This document shows positions 17,306 to 26,991 of a stretch of 64,000 bases of DNA, in pieces (the stretch's first letter is position 1; every line of letters begins with the position of its first letter). A model generated the notes under the pieces. It was not told where the DNA came from. It searched no databases and was given only the letters and a program-made list of their open reading frames with translations. This DNA comes from Herbidospora daliensis (GTDB taxonomy: Bacteria > Actinomycetota > Actinomycetes > Streptosporangiales > Streptosporangiaceae): contig NZ_BBXF01000003.1 of the NCBI RefSeq assembly GCF_001570585.1, forward strand, positions 345,353 to 409,352, read 5' to 3'. Position numbers and translations under genes: made by a program.

Positions 17306-18451
17306 GTGGTGACGGCTGGGCTGCGGGCGCTGCGCATCGAGACGCCCTCATGGGCCTACGGCAACTCGGGCACCCGGTTCAAGGTCTTCACGCGCGAGGG
17401 GGTGCCCCGCGACCCCTACGAGAAGATCGCCGACGCCGCCCAGGTCCACCGCTTCACCGGCGCCGCCCCGACCGTCGCCCTGCACATCCCGTGGGACCGG
17501 GTCGACGACTACCGCGACCTGGCCGCCCACGCCGACGCCCACGGGGTGGCGATCGGGGCGATCAACAGCAACGTCTTCCAGGACGACGACTACATGCTCG
17601 GCAGCGTCACCAACCCCGACCCGGCGATCCGCCGCAAGGCGCTCGGGCACCTGCTCGACTGCGTCGGCGTCATGGACGCCACCGGCTCGGAGGTGCTGAA
17701 ACTCTGGTTCTCCGACGGCACCAACTACCCGGGCCAGGACGACATCCGGGCCCGCCAGGACCGGCTCGCCGAGGCCCTCGACGCCGTCTACGCCCGGCTC
17801 GGCGGCCACCAGCGGCTGGTGCTGGAGTACAAGCTGTTCGAACCGGCCTTCTACGCCACCGACGTGCCCGACTGGGGCACCGCCTACGCCCACTGCCTGC
17901 GGCTCGGGCCGAAGGCGACGGTGGTCGTCGACACCGGCCACCACGCGCCGGGCGTCAACATCGAGTTCATCGTGGCGTTCCTGCTGCGCGAGGGGAAACT
18001 CGGCGGCTTCGACCTCAACTCCCGCTTCTACGCCGACGACGACCTGATGGCCGGTGCGGCCGACCCGTTCCAGCTCTTCCGGATCATGTACGAGGTGGTC
18101 GCCGGCGGCGGTCTCGACGGCGGCGTGGCCTTCATGCTCGACCAGTGCCACAACATCGAGCCGAAGATCCCGGGGCAGATCAGGTCGGTGATGAACGTCC
18201 AGGAGGCGGCGGCCAAGGCGCTGCTCGTCGACCGCGGCGCGCTGGCGCGGGCGCAGCGCGCGGGCGACGTGCTGGGGGCCAACGGGGTGTTCATGGACGC
18301 GTACAACACCGACGTGCGCCCCCTGCTGGCCGCCTTCCGCGAGGAGCAGGGACTGGCCCCCGACCCCATGGCGGCCTACGCCGCCTCCGGCTACGGCGAG
18401 CGCATCGCCGCCGACCGGGTCGGCGGCCGGCAGGCAGGCTGGGGAGCCTGA
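17306..18451 (+). CDS. rhaI: RhaI-type L-rhamnose/sugar isomerase
   Basis: 381 residues from GTG 17306, chosen because GAGGTGG lies about 7 nt upstream; GTG 17291 is in frame but has no ribosome-binding site. TIM-barrel metal isomerase of the RhaI (Pseudomonas/rhizobial) type: LEYKLFEP with Glu174 and Lys176, VDTGHHAPG with Asp209 and His212, DLNSRFYADDD with Asp236 and Asp244 as metal/substrate ligands. Members interconvert L-rhamnose and L-rhamnulose but also other aldoses. No rhamnulokinase or aldolase gene is nearby, so the true substrate is uncertain. Confidence 0.82.
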   Translation: MVTAGLRALRIETPSWAYGNSGTRFKVFTREGVPRDPYEKIADAAQVHRFTGAAPTVALHIPWDRVDDYRDLAAHADAHGVAIGAINSNVFQDDDYMLGSVTNPDPAIRRKALGHLLDCVGVMDATGSEVLKLWFSDGTNYPGQDDIRARQDRLAEALDAVYARLGGHQRLVLEYKLFEPAFYATDVPDWGTAYAHCLRLGPKATVVVDTGHHAPGVNIEFIVAFLLREGKLGGFDLNSRFYADDDLMAGAADPFQLFRIMYEVVAGGGLDGGVAFMLDQCHNIEPKIPGQIRSVMNVQEAAAKALLVDRGALARAQRAGDVLGANGVFMDAYNTDVRPLLAAFREEQGLAPDPMAAYAASGYGERIAADRVGGRQAGWGA

Positions 18452-18564
18452 GTGCCATGTCACACATCCAGTACGAGGTGGTGTCAAAGCCGTAACCTGA
18501 TCTTGTCGGTTATGAGGGTTTTCAAAGAGATTTGGGGTAATTCCCGAGTCTCTGGAGGCTCTTC

Positions 18565-20499
18565 GTGCCACCGTTGCGAGCCGCCCTCGTCGCCGTCGGA
18601 CTGGTCGTGGCCATCGCCACCCCCGTCCAGGCGAGTGCCGCCCCCGCCATTTCCGTGGAGAACGGGCGCACCCAGCCCGTCTTCTCCTACGCCGACGCCA
18701 TCCGCGAGTCGGTCCTCGTCGAGTCGAGCGTCGACAGCGACGCCGACGGCGTCCTCGACCGCGTGCGGGTCGACATCATCCGCCCCAAGGAGTCGGGCCC
18801 CGCTCTCAAGGTCGCCTCGATCATCGACGAGAGCCCCTACTACGACAACTCCGGCCGCGGCAACGAGGCCGAGCGCAAGGTCTACGACGCGAACGGGAAC
18901 ATCGTGAAGTTCCCGCTCTGGTACGACAACTACTTCGTGCCGCGCGGCTACGCCTTCCTCGCCGTCGACATGATCGGCACCACCAAGTCGACCGGCTGCC
19001 CCGACGTCGGCGGCAAGGCCGACATCCTGGGCGGCAAGGCCGTCATCGACTGGCTCAACGGCCGCGCCACCGCCACGAAGCTCGACGGCGTCACCCCGGC
19101 CGTCGCCGACTGGAGCACCGGCAAGGCCGGCATGATCGGCAAGTCGTACGACGGCACCCTCGCCAACGGCGTCGCGGCGACCGGCGTCGAGGGCCTGGAG
19201 ACCATCGTCCCGATCTCGGCGATCAGCTCCTGGTACAAGTACCAGCGCATGAACGGCGTCATCTACAACTTCAACTACCAGTCGTACCTCGGCAACGCCG
19301 TCGACACCGACCCCGACGCCAAGTGCGCCGCGGTCCGCGCCTACGCCGACGCCAACGACGGCGACGACACCGGCAACTACAACGCCTACTGGGCCGAGCG
19401 CGACTACATCGCCGGCACCCTCGGCGACGTGTCCAAGGTCAAGGCCTCGGTCTTCGTCGTGCACACCGTCAACGACCTGAACGTCAAGCCGGACAACTTC
19501 TCCGTCTGGTGGGACGCGCTGGCCAAGAACGGCGTGCCGCGCAAGATCTGGGTCGGCCAGACCCAGCACGTCGACCCGTTCGACTTCGAGGGCCAGCGCG
19601 ACCGCTGGGTCGACACCCTGCACGCCTGGTTCGACTACTGGCTCGTCGGCGTGCGGAACGACGTCATGAAGCAGCCGCGCGCCGACGTGCAGACCGGCCG
19701 GACCGACTGGATCACCCTGCGCGACTGGCCCGAGCCCGCCGCCCAGCCGCACCTGTTCCGCCCCGCCGCCGACGGCACGCTGGGCCTTGTCCAGGCGCAG
19801 AACGGCGAGACCGCGACCTTCACCGACGTCCGCCAGTCGGAGAACGCCATGGTCGCCAACATCACCACCCCGGCCGCCGGCCGCGTCGCCTTCACCACCA
19901 GTGAGTTGTCCAAGGACATCCGGATGTCCGGCACGCCCGAGATCAGCCTCCAGGTGAAGCTCGACAAGCCGACCAGCAACCTGACCGCGCTCCTCGTCGA
20001 CTTCGGCACCGCCGAGCGCGTCGCGTGGCGCTCCAACCAGGGCATCCGCAACCTGACCACGCAGAGCTGCTACGGCGAGTCGACCGCCGCCGACGACGGC
20101 TGCTACTTCGACGTCGAGACCAACATGGCGACCGCCGCACTGGAGATCGTCGGCCGAGGCTGGATCGACGTGCAGAACCGCGACTCGATCAGCGCCTCGA
20201 ACCCGCTCCCCGTGGGCTCGTACGGCGAGGTCAAGTGGCTGACCCTGCCGCAGGACTACACCTTCAAGGCCGGGCACCGCATCGGCCTGGTCCTGGCCGG
20301 CACCGACTCGACCTACAGCGGCGAGCCGGCCACCGGCGCCAAGGTCACCGTCGACCTGCAGCGCAGCCGCGTCCGCATCCCGCTCGTCCTGGCCCCCGGT
20401 GAGACCGTCACCGAGGCCGACGTCCGCGCCCGCCGCGCCGCTCCGTGGGTCGCCCCCGCCGAGCCCGAGTGGCCCGCGCCGGAGTACCGCTTCTGGTAA
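18565..20499 (+). CDS. Secreted X-Pro dipeptidyl-peptidase (S15, CocE/NonD-like)
   Basis: 644 residues, signal peptide about 1-26, GTG start after TGGAGG. Alpha/beta hydrolase with nucleophile Ser194 in GKSYDGT; the Asp and His of the triad are likely in VNDLNVKP (~305) and TQHVDPF (~336). The C-terminal jelly-roll of S15 enzymes follows (about 395-630). It cleaves X-Pro dipeptides from extracellular peptides, or acts as an esterase of the same fold. Stands alone, followed by a strong terminator. Confidence 0.85.
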   Translation: MPPLRAALVAVGLVVAIATPVQASAAPAISVENGRTQPVFSYADAIRESVLVESSVDSDADGVLDRVRVDIIRPKESGPALKVASIIDESPYYDNSGRGNEAERKVYDANGNIVKFPLWYDNYFVPRGYAFLAVDMIGTTKSTGCPDVGGKADILGGKAVIDWLNGRATATKLDGVTPAVADWSTGKAGMIGKSYDGTLANGVAATGVEGLETIVPISAISSWYKYQRMNGVIYNFNYQSYLGNAVDTDPDAKCAAVRAYADANDGDDTGNYNAYWAERDYIAGTLGDVSKVKASVFVVHTVNDLNVKPDNFSVWWDALAKNGVPRKIWVGQTQHVDPFDFEGQRDRWVDTLHAWFDYWLVGVRNDVMKQPRADVQTGRTDWITLRDWPEPAAQPHLFRPAADGTLGLVQAQNGETATFTDVRQSENAMVANITTPAAGRVAFTTSELSKDIRMSGTPEISLQVKLDKPTSNLTALLVDFGTAERVAWRSNQGIRNLTTQSCYGESTAADDGCYFDVETNMATAALEIVGRGWIDVQNRDSISASNPLPVGSYGEVKWLTLPQDYTFKAGHRIGLVLAGTDSTYSGEPATGAKVTVDLQRSRVRIPLVLAPGETVTEADVRARRAAPWVAPAEPEWPAPEYRFW

Positions 20500-20515
20500 A
20501 CCGTTAGAACCCGGC

Positions 20516-20548
20516 GACGGCCCGGCGGCTTCGTGCCGCCGGGCCGTC
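20516..20548. terminator. Rho-independent-like hairpin
   Basis: 14-bp perfect arms GACGGCCCGGCGGC and GCCGCCGGGCCGTC with loop TTCGT, 17 bp after the peptidase stop. Lies between convergent transcription units. Confidence 0.85.
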
Positions 20549-20555
20549 CCCCATT

Positions 20556-21526
20556 TCACCTGCGGGCCGGCCCGTAGCGGGCCGTCCCGGCGATCTCCCG
20601 GGCCGTCTCCTCCTCCTCGGCGGCGACCCGTTCGGCGCCCACGATCCGGGCCATCAGCTCCCGGGCCTCGCCCGGTTCGAGCACGTCGAGGTCGGTGCGC
20701 CGGACGCCGGAGAGCCCGCCCAGCCGGTTGCGCGAGGTGATCAGCACCGCCGCCGCGCCGCCCGGCAGCAGCGGCCGGACCTGCTGCTCGGTCCCGGCGT
20801 CGTCGAGCACCACCAGCGTCCGGCGGCCGGCCGGCAGCGTGCGGTAGAGGTCGGCCCGCTCGCCGGTCGACTCGGGCAGCGCGCCGGGCGTCACCCCGAG
20901 CGCCTTGAGGAAGCGGCCGAGCACCTCGCCCGGGTCGGCGGGCGCGCAGCTCGGCGTACAGGCGGCCGTCGGGGAAGGCGTCGGCGACCTGGTGGGCGAC
21001 GTGCAGCGCCGGCGCCGACTTGCCACTCCCGGCGCGGCCCGCGACGATCTGCACGATCCCGCCGCCCGATTTCAGCGCCGCCCCCAGCGCGGCGCTCTGC
21101 CGGTCGCGGCCGGTGAAGTCGGCGGCGGCCGGCGGCAGCTGCGCCGGGACGGCGATCCGATGGGCCTCGCCCGACGGCGGCCCGAGCAGGGCGGCGTCGC
21201 CGCGCAGGATCGCGTGGTTGATCGCGGTCAGCTCCGGCCCCGGGGTCGACGCCGAGCTCCTCGGCCAGCAGCGCGCGGCCCTCGCGGAACACCGCCAGCG
21301 CGTCGGACTGGCGGCCCAGCCGGTAGAGCACGGTCATGTACTGCCCGCGCAGCCGTTCGTTGGCCGGGTGGACGTCCACCAGCGCGGCCAGTTCGGCGGC
21401 GAGCCGGCCGTGGCGGCCGAGCGCCAGGTCGGCGGCGATCCGGTCCTCGGTCGCCGACAACCGCAGCTGCTCCAGCCGGGCCGCCTCCCCGGCCCCCACC
21501 TCGACGGGCCCGAGCAGCCGGAACAT
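20556..21526 (-). pseudogene. Decayed SARP/AfsR-family regulator (BTAD and NB-ARC remnants)
   Basis: Three reading frames together encode parts of one regulator. Frame one starts MFRLLGPVEV at 21526 and goes straight into the bacterial transcriptional activation domain (LRLSATEDRIAADLALGRH to AEELGVDPG), skipping the winged-helix DNA-binding domain normally in between. At about 21241 one extra base shifts the frame to PELTAINHAILRG and the P-loop GRAGSGKS. At about 20944 a second shift leads to ADPGEVLGRFLKALG and VLITSRNRLGGL. The protein then stops short of the usual TPR region. The missing DNA-binding domain means this is more than sequencing error. Confidence 0.8.
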
Positions 21527-21672
21527 CACCGGCCCAGCATGACAACCGCCGCTTTCCACGACTAGGCCGCAGACTTGCCTGTGAACGCCAGTCACTGTTC
21601 GTCCTGATTTCGCCTCCTGGTCAGGCGCGTCCACCAGGCTCGCCGCAACGTTGTTCGCTGGGTGAAGAAGGC

Positions 21673-24669
21673 GTGAAGTTGAGAATCAATTGGCGGCGGA
21701 CAGTCGCATTAGTACTCCCGGTCCTGACCGCTGTGCCGTTCCTCGTGACGTTGGCCCAGGCGGCCGAACCGGTGCCCTCGATCAAGGTGAACGAGGTCGA
21801 GTCGAACGGCGGCACCCCCGGTGACTGGGTCGAGCTGACCAACACCGGCACCACGCCGGTCGACATCGGCGGCTGGCAGATCAAGGACAGCGAGGACGAC
21901 CACGTCCTCACCGTCGCCGCCGGCACCATGGTCGCCCCGGGCGCGTTCGTCGCGCTGGAGACCGAGCCGGCGTACGGCCTGGGCGGCGGCGACTCCGTGC
22001 GGGTCTTCCTGGCCGACGGCACGACGCTCGTCGACTCCTACACGTGGGCCGCGCACGCGCCGATCACCTGGGGCCGCTGCCCCGACGGCACCGGCGCGTT
22101 CGCCGCCACGGTCGCCTCCACCAAGGGCGCGGCCAACGACTGCGGCACCCCCTCGGCGTTCGTGAAGATCAACGAGATCGAGTCGAACGGCGGCACCCCG
22201 GGCGACTGGGTGGAGCTCGTCAACGTCGGCCCGGTCCCGGTGGACATCGGCGGCTGGATCGTCAAGGACAACGACGACACGCACGTGTTCACCGTCCCGG
22301 CCGGCACCACGATCGCGCCGGGCGCGTTCCTGGCGCTCGACACCGAGGTCGCGTACGGCCTCGGCGGCGCCGACTCGGTCCGCGTCTACCTGGCCGACGG
22401 CAGCACGCTCGTCGACGCCCACACCTGGTCGGCGCACGCCGCCGTCACCTACGCCCGCTGCCCCAACGGGACCGGCGCGTTCACCGACAGCACCGCCGCG
22501 ACCAAGGGCGCGGCCAACACCTGCGGCTCCCCGGCTTCGACCGTGAAGATCAACGAGATCGAGTCGAACGGCGGCACCCCGGGCGACTGGGTCGAGCTGA
22601 CCAACACCGGCACGACCCCGGTCGACGTCTCGGGCTGGATCGTCAAGGACAACGACGACACCCACATCCACGCCATCCCGGCCGGCAGCACCATCGCCCC
22701 CGGCGGCTTCCTCCCCGTGGACGTCGAGCTCTCCTACGGCCTGGGCGCGGCCGACTCCGCCCGCCTCTACTCGGCCGACGGCCTGACCCTGCTCGACTCC
22801 CACACCTGGCCGGCGCACGCCGCCGTCACCTACGGCCGCTGCCCCGACGGCACCGGCGCGTTCACCGACACCACCGCTTCAACCAGGGGCGCGGCCAACG
22901 CCTGCGGTGCCACCACGCCGACCGGCACCCCGTGGCCCGGCGGCGCCGACGTCGCGACTGCCGACGGCGCGGGCGTGCTCGGCGGCAACATGAGCGGCCT
23001 GTTCTACCAGCCCTCCGGCGACGCCGGTCCCGGCTCGTTGTGGGCGGTCAAGAACGGCCCCGGCACCCTCTACCGCCTGGAGAAGAACGGCGCGGCCTGG
23101 ACGCCCGCCGAGACCCACCCCCTGAAGTTCGCGACCGGCCTGGGCGACCCCGACGCCGAGGGCGTCACGCTGACCTCCGCCGGCGTCGCGGGCGGCGTGT
23201 TCGTCTCGACCGAGCGCGACAACGGCGTCAGCGGCGTCAGCCGCCCTGCCGTGCTGCGCTTCGACCCGGCCGGCGCCGACGGCACGCTGTCGGCCGCCAA
23301 GGAGTGGGTCCTCACGGCCGACCTCCCGGCGGTCGGCGCCAACGCCGGCCTGGAGGCCATCGCGTGGGTGCCCGACTCCTACCTCACCGCGAAGGGCTTC
23401 GCCGACGAGCGCACCGGCGCCGCCTATAAGCCGTCCGACTACCCGAACCACGGCGAGGGCCTGTTCCTCGTCGGCGTCGAGGGCACCGGCAGCGTGTACG
23501 CCTACGCCCTCGACCAGAACGGCACCGCGTTCACCAAGATCGCCACCGTCGCCAGCGGCTTCCCCGGCGTCATGGAGCTCTCCTACGACCCCGAACTCAA
23601 GAAGGTCTGGGTCGTCTGCGACGACACCTGCCAGGGCCGCGCCGCCCTGTTCGACGTGAACGCCGCCGGCAAGCTCGCCGCCACCGTCGTGTACGACCGC
23701 CCGGCCGGCCTGCCCAACCTCAACGACGAGGGCTTCGCCCCGGCCGCCCAGGCCGAGTGCGTCGCGGGCCGCAAGCCGGTCTTCTGGACCGACGACAGCA
23801 ACACGGGCGGCCACGCGCTGCGCACCGGCACCATCGACTGCACCGTGCTCGACCTCGACACCGACGACGACGGCGTCGACGACGCGATCGACCCGAAGAA
23901 GGACGACCCCGCCAACGAGAGCTTCTCCGACGGCGTCACCTCGGGCCGGATCCTCGCCCGCGAGGGCCGTACCGTGACCGTCTCGGACACCACCGCACCG
24001 GCCGGCGTCCTGGTGACCGTCGGCGCGGGCGGCCAGCCGGCGCGGGTCCAGCTCAACGGCGTCTTCGGGACCGCCGCCCTGACCGAGGGCGCCTACCGGA
24101 TCACCGGCACCGGCAGGACGTACACGGTCGCCGCGCTGAGCGGGCAGGCCGCGGCGAAGGTCACCGTCAACGGCACCCCCGTCACGCTGACGGCGGGCGC
24201 GGGCGGCTCGGTCACCCTGACCGAGGTGCCCGGCAACGGCACCGTCGCCGGGATCGTCGGCATCGGCCACACCGGTGACGTCACCCTGACGGCGTCCGGC
24301 GTCCCGGCCGGGACCTGCGGCGACATCGTGGTCCGCAACGTCATCGTGGCCACCGCCGGCGCGACGTCGGTCTCCGGCACCGGCGCCAGCGACCTGATCA
24401 TCGGCCGCTCGGCCGACGACGTCATCACCGGCAACGGCGGCGACGACTGCGTCGTCGGCCAGGGCGGCGCCGACACCATCACCACCGCCGGCGGTAACGA
24501 CCGCATCGACGCCGGCAACGGCGCCAACGTGGTCAGCGCGGGCGGCGGCGACGACCACGTCCAGGGCGGCAACGACGCCGACACCTTCGACTGCGGCGAG
24601 GGCGCCGACGTGGCCCGCCCGCTGCGCGGCGCGAACGTCAACGTCGAGGGCCGCTGCGAGACCTTCTGA
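21673..24669 (+). CDS. Large secreted protein: three lamin-tail domains, phytase-like esterase region, RTX-like repeats
   Basis: 998 residues from GTG 21673. Signal peptide ~1-31 with a twin arginine (NWRRTVALVL). Three ~120-residue lamin-tail (LTD) repeats follow, each with INEIESNGGTPGDWVEL-like starts and GAAN-CG ends (to about 417). Next a beta-propeller-like region resembling the esterase-like activity of phytase family (AVKNGPGTLYRLEK, GDPDAEGVTLT, YDPELKKVWVVCDD). A C-terminal stretch carries calcium-binding GGxGxD-type nonapeptides (GNGGDDCVVGQGGADTI). Probably a cell-surface or secreted phosphoesterase; substrate unknown. Confidence 0.82.
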   Translation: MKLRINWRRTVALVLPVLTAVPFLVTLAQAAEPVPSIKVNEVESNGGTPGDWVELTNTGTTPVDIGGWQIKDSEDDHVLTVAAGTMVAPGAFVALETEPAYGLGGGDSVRVFLADGTTLVDSYTWAAHAPITWGRCPDGTGAFAATVASTKGAANDCGTPSAFVKINEIESNGGTPGDWVELVNVGPVPVDIGGWIVKDNDDTHVFTVPAGTTIAPGAFLALDTEVAYGLGGADSVRVYLADGSTLVDAHTWSAHAAVTYARCPNGTGAFTDSTAATKGAANTCGSPASTVKINEIESNGGTPGDWVELTNTGTTPVDVSGWIVKDNDDTHIHAIPAGSTIAPGGFLPVDVELSYGLGAADSARLYSADGLTLLDSHTWPAHAAVTYGRCPDGTGAFTDTTASTRGAANACGATTPTGTPWPGGADVATADGAGVLGGNMSGLFYQPSGDAGPGSLWAVKNGPGTLYRLEKNGAAWTPAETHPLKFATGLGDPDAEGVTLTSAGVAGGVFVSTERDNGVSGVSRPAVLRFDPAGADGTLSAAKEWVLTADLPAVGANAGLEAIAWVPDSYLTAKGFADERTGAAYKPSDYPNHGEGLFLVGVEGTGSVYAYALDQNGTAFTKIATVASGFPGVMELSYDPELKKVWVVCDDTCQGRAALFDVNAAGKLAATVVYDRPAGLPNLNDEGFAPAAQAECVAGRKPVFWTDDSNTGGHALRTGTIDCTVLDLDTDDDGVDDAIDPKKDDPANESFSDGVTSGRILAREGRTVTVSDTTAPAGVLVTVGAGGQPARVQLNGVFGTAALTEGAYRITGTGRTYTVAALSGQAAAKVTVNGTPVTLTAGAGGSVTLTEVPGNGTVAGIVGIGHTGDVTLTASGVPAGTCGDIVVRNVIVATAGATSVSGTGASDLIIGRSADDVITGNGGDDCVVGQGGADTITTAGGNDRIDAGNGANVVSAGGGDDHVQGGNDADTFDCGEGADVARPLRGANVNVEGRCETF

Positions 24670-24682
24670 CCGATTCCCCCCA

Positions 24683-24715
24683 TGAGCCCGCGACCCCCAG
24701 GGGGTCGCGGGCTCA
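24683..24715. terminator. Bidirectional terminator
   Basis: Perfect 16-bp arms TGAGCCCGCGACCCCC and GGGGGTCGCGGGCTCA around a single A, between two convergent genes. The right arm includes the stop codon of the minus-strand gene. Confidence 0.88.
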
Positions 24716-25264
24716 GCCGTCCACGGCGACGGCGGCGTACTCGTAGTTGGTGCGGCCGTTCTCGTCGCCGTAGTGGGAGCGGCCCGTCATGATCTCGCCC
24801 GTGGGGGAGAGCGAGGTGTGCTTGCTCTCCTTCAGGTCGGCCGTCCAGTGGCGGCCGACGATCCGCAGGCTCTTGCCCTGCCAGCGCATCATCTGCGCGT
24901 AGTAGACCGTGTAGCCCTTCTCGTCGCCGTAGTGGTAGCGGCCGGTCAGCGCGTAGCCGTCGGGCACGGTGTACACGCTGCGCGGCTCGTCCACGCGCAC
25001 CCAGTAGCGCTCCGGGAGCACCTCCACCCGGACGTCGTTGATGTAGATCTGCCCGCAGTAGTAGGTCGTGGTGCCGTTCTCGTCGCCGGTGTGCGCCCGG
25101 CCGACCAGCATCTGGTGCTCGGGGCAGAAGAAGGTGCTGTTCGACTCCTTCACCTTGCCGATGTGCCCTCCCAGCACCCTGATGGTGTACGTCTCCGCGG
25201 CGGCCGGGGCGGCGGAGGCCAGGGTCGCCGCGGCGACGGCCGCGGCCAGGGTCTTCTTCAACAT
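24713..25264 (-). CDS. Secreted protein with three GRxHxGDExGxTxY repeats, function unknown
   Basis: 183 residues from ATG 25264 (GGGAGAA upstream). Signal peptide ~1-23. Three internal repeats carry the same core: GRAHTGDENGTTTYY, GRYHYGDEKGYTVYY and GRSHYGDENGRTNYE, each preceded by a segment such as KESNSTFFCPEHQMLV or KESKHTSLSPTGEIMT. Only the first repeat holds a cysteine pair (FCPEH and YYCGQ). The repeats suggest a small beta-structured binding protein. I do not recognise the family. Confidence 0.75.
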   Translation of the reverse strand: MLKKTLAAAVAAATLASAAPAAAETYTIRVLGGHIGKVKESNSTFFCPEHQMLVGRAHTGDENGTTTYYCGQIYINDVRVEVLPERYWVRVDEPRSVYTVPDGYALTGRYHYGDEKGYTVYYAQMMRWQGKSLRIVGRHWTADLKESKHTSLSPTGEIMTGRSHYGDENGRTNYEYAAVAVDG

Positions 25265-25448
25265 GGCGGTTCTCCCGTTCCTCGTTGGCTTCGACGGGAA
25301 CTCTCGCCCAGGCGACTTGTGAGGCGGTGGAGACGTTCTTGGAGGCGGCCAGCGAGCCGGTTGTGGCGTGTCACAAGTGAGCTTGCGGCGGTGCTCTACC
25401 AATGTGAACGTCGTACAGGAGAACGTGCTGGTCGGGAGGGGCGTCGCC

Positions 25449-25955
25449 GTGGGGTCCGATCCGCCGGTCCGGGCCGATCTGGAGCAGGTGTTCCGGGCCG
25501 CCTATCCGCGCGTCGTCGCGGTGGCCGCCCGCGTGCTCGGGTCGCGGGACGAGGCGGAGGACGTCGCGCAGGAGGTCTTCCTCGCGTTCGGCCGCTCCAC
25601 GGTGCCCGCCGGGGAGGCGACCGGCTGGTTGTCGGTCGCCGCCGCGCACACCGCCCTGAACCATCTCCGGTCGGGCCGCAGGAGGACCGCCCGGGAGGAA
25701 AACGCCTCCGGCGAGACCGTCGCCCCCGACATCGCCGACGCCGTCGTCACCCGCGACGAACGCCGCCGTGTGCGCGAGGCCCTCGCCCGGCTGCCGCGCC
25801 GCCAGGCGGTCGCCCTGGTCCTGCGGCACAGCGGCCTCAGCTACGCCGAGGTCGCCGCCGCCCTCGACCTGTCTCCCGGCAGCGTCGGCACGATCGTGCG
25901 ACGGGCCGAGTCCGCTCTGCGCAAGGAGTTGAACCGTCATGCGCCATCCGACTGA
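25449..25955 (+). CDS. ECF-type RNA polymerase sigma factor
   Basis: 168 residues from GTG 25449 (GGGAGGGG upstream); GTG 25425 with AGGAGA is an alternative. Region 2 reads DEAEDVAQEVFLAF, region 4 reads GLSYAEVAAALDLSPGSVGTIVRRAESALRKEL. Short two-domain ECF sigma. Its last 17 bases overlap the anti-sigma gene, the classic sigma/anti-sigma coupling. Confidence 0.9.
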   Translation: MGSDPPVRADLEQVFRAAYPRVVAVAARVLGSRDEAEDVAQEVFLAFGRSTVPAGEATGWLSVAAAHTALNHLRSGRRRTAREENASGETVAPDIADAVVTRDERRRVREALARLPRRQAVALVLRHSGLSYAEVAAALDLSPGSVGTIVRRAESALRKELNRHAPSD

Positions 25956-26991
25956 CGGCACGCTGCGCCGGCTCCTCGACGAGCCGGACGGGGTCGCCGA
26001 CGCCGACCGCGACCACATCGCCCACTGCCCCGCCTGCCAGGAAGGACTGAACGTGGCCCGTGACGACGCCGCCTTCGCCGCCACCGTCTTGCGCCCCGAC
26101 GTCGAGGTGGACGTCGACCAGGCGTGGACCCGCTTCTCCACCCGCCCCCCGGCGAAGCGGGCCACGGTGCTGAGCCGCTGGCGTTCCCGGCTGCGCAGCC
26201 CGGTCGTCGCCATCGCCGGCGCGGCCGTGCTGGTCACCGGCGCGGGGGCGGCGGCCGCCGCCGACTGGCTGCAGATCTTCCAGGCCGAGCAGGTCGCCCC
26301 GGTGACCGCGCCGCAGGCCGAACTGGCCAAGATCCCCGAACTCGACGAGTTCGGCGACCTCGACATCACCGACGAGATCAACTTCCGCCCCGCGAAGGGC
26401 CTCACCGAGGCCCAGGAGGCGGCCGGCCTGACCCTCCCGGCGGTCGCCGACCTGCCGCGCGGGGTGAGCGGCGCGCCCGCCTACTACGTCGTCGGCAAGG
26501 CCGGCGCCTCCTTCACCTTCTCCGCCGAGACGACCGCCCGGACCGCCGCGAAGGCCGGGGCGACCGCCCCGCCGATGCCGCCGGGGCTCGACGGCAGCCG
26601 GTTCATCCTGTCGGCCGGGCCGGGCCTGGCGGCGGTGTGGGCCTCCGACCACGAGATCCCCGCCCTGGCCGTGGCCCGGATCACCGCGCCGTCGGTCTAC
26701 TCGGCGGGCGTGCCCTTCACCACCGTGCGCGATTACCTGACGTCGCTGAGCTTCATCCCCGCCGACGTCGTGGCCCAGCTGCGCGGCTTCTCCGGCGACG
26801 GCACGCTGCCGCTGTTCTCGGCGGTCGAGGAGAAGCAGACGTCCGTCACCGACGTCGGCGGCCGCCCGGCCACGCTCGTGCAGAGCGGCTCCATGACCGC
26901 GGTGCTCTGGGTCGCCGACGGCGTGATCAACGCGGTCGCCGGTTCGCTCACCGCCGACGAGGTCCTGACCGTCGCCCGGGGGCTGCGATGA
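25939..26991 (+). CDS. Zinc-finger-type membrane anti-sigma factor
   Basis: 350 residues. An N-terminal HIAHCPACQ gives the HxxxCxxC pattern of zinc anti-sigma domains (His28, Cys32, Cys35). One membrane helix at about 91-110 (PVVAIAGAAVLVTGAGAAAA) precedes an extracellular domain of ~235 residues with no recognised fold. It overlaps the sigma gene by 17 bp and the ATPase gene by ATGA. It probably holds the sigma factor inactive until an extracellular signal is sensed. Confidence 0.85.
   Translation: MRHPTDGTLRRLLDEPDGVADADRDHIAHCPACQEGLNVARDDAAFAATVLRPDVEVDVDQAWTRFSTRPPAKRATVLSRWRSRLRSPVVAIAGAAVLVTGAGAAAAADWLQIFQAEQVAPVTAPQAELAKIPELDEFGDLDITDEINFRPAKGLTEAQEAAGLTLPAVADLPRGVSGAPAYYVVGKAGASFTFSAETTARTAAKAGATAPPMPPGLDGSRFILSAGPGLAAVWASDHEIPALAVARITAPSVYSAGVPFTTVRDYLTSLSFIPADVVAQLRGFSGDGTLPLFSAVEEKQTSVTDVGGRPATLVQSGSMTAVLWVADGVINAVAGSLTADEVLTVARGLR

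Noticed and set aside
21673-24669. Start of the lamin-tail protein at 20905
   Set aside because: The upstream frame lies antisense to the SARP remnant; GTG 21673 gives a proper signal peptide.
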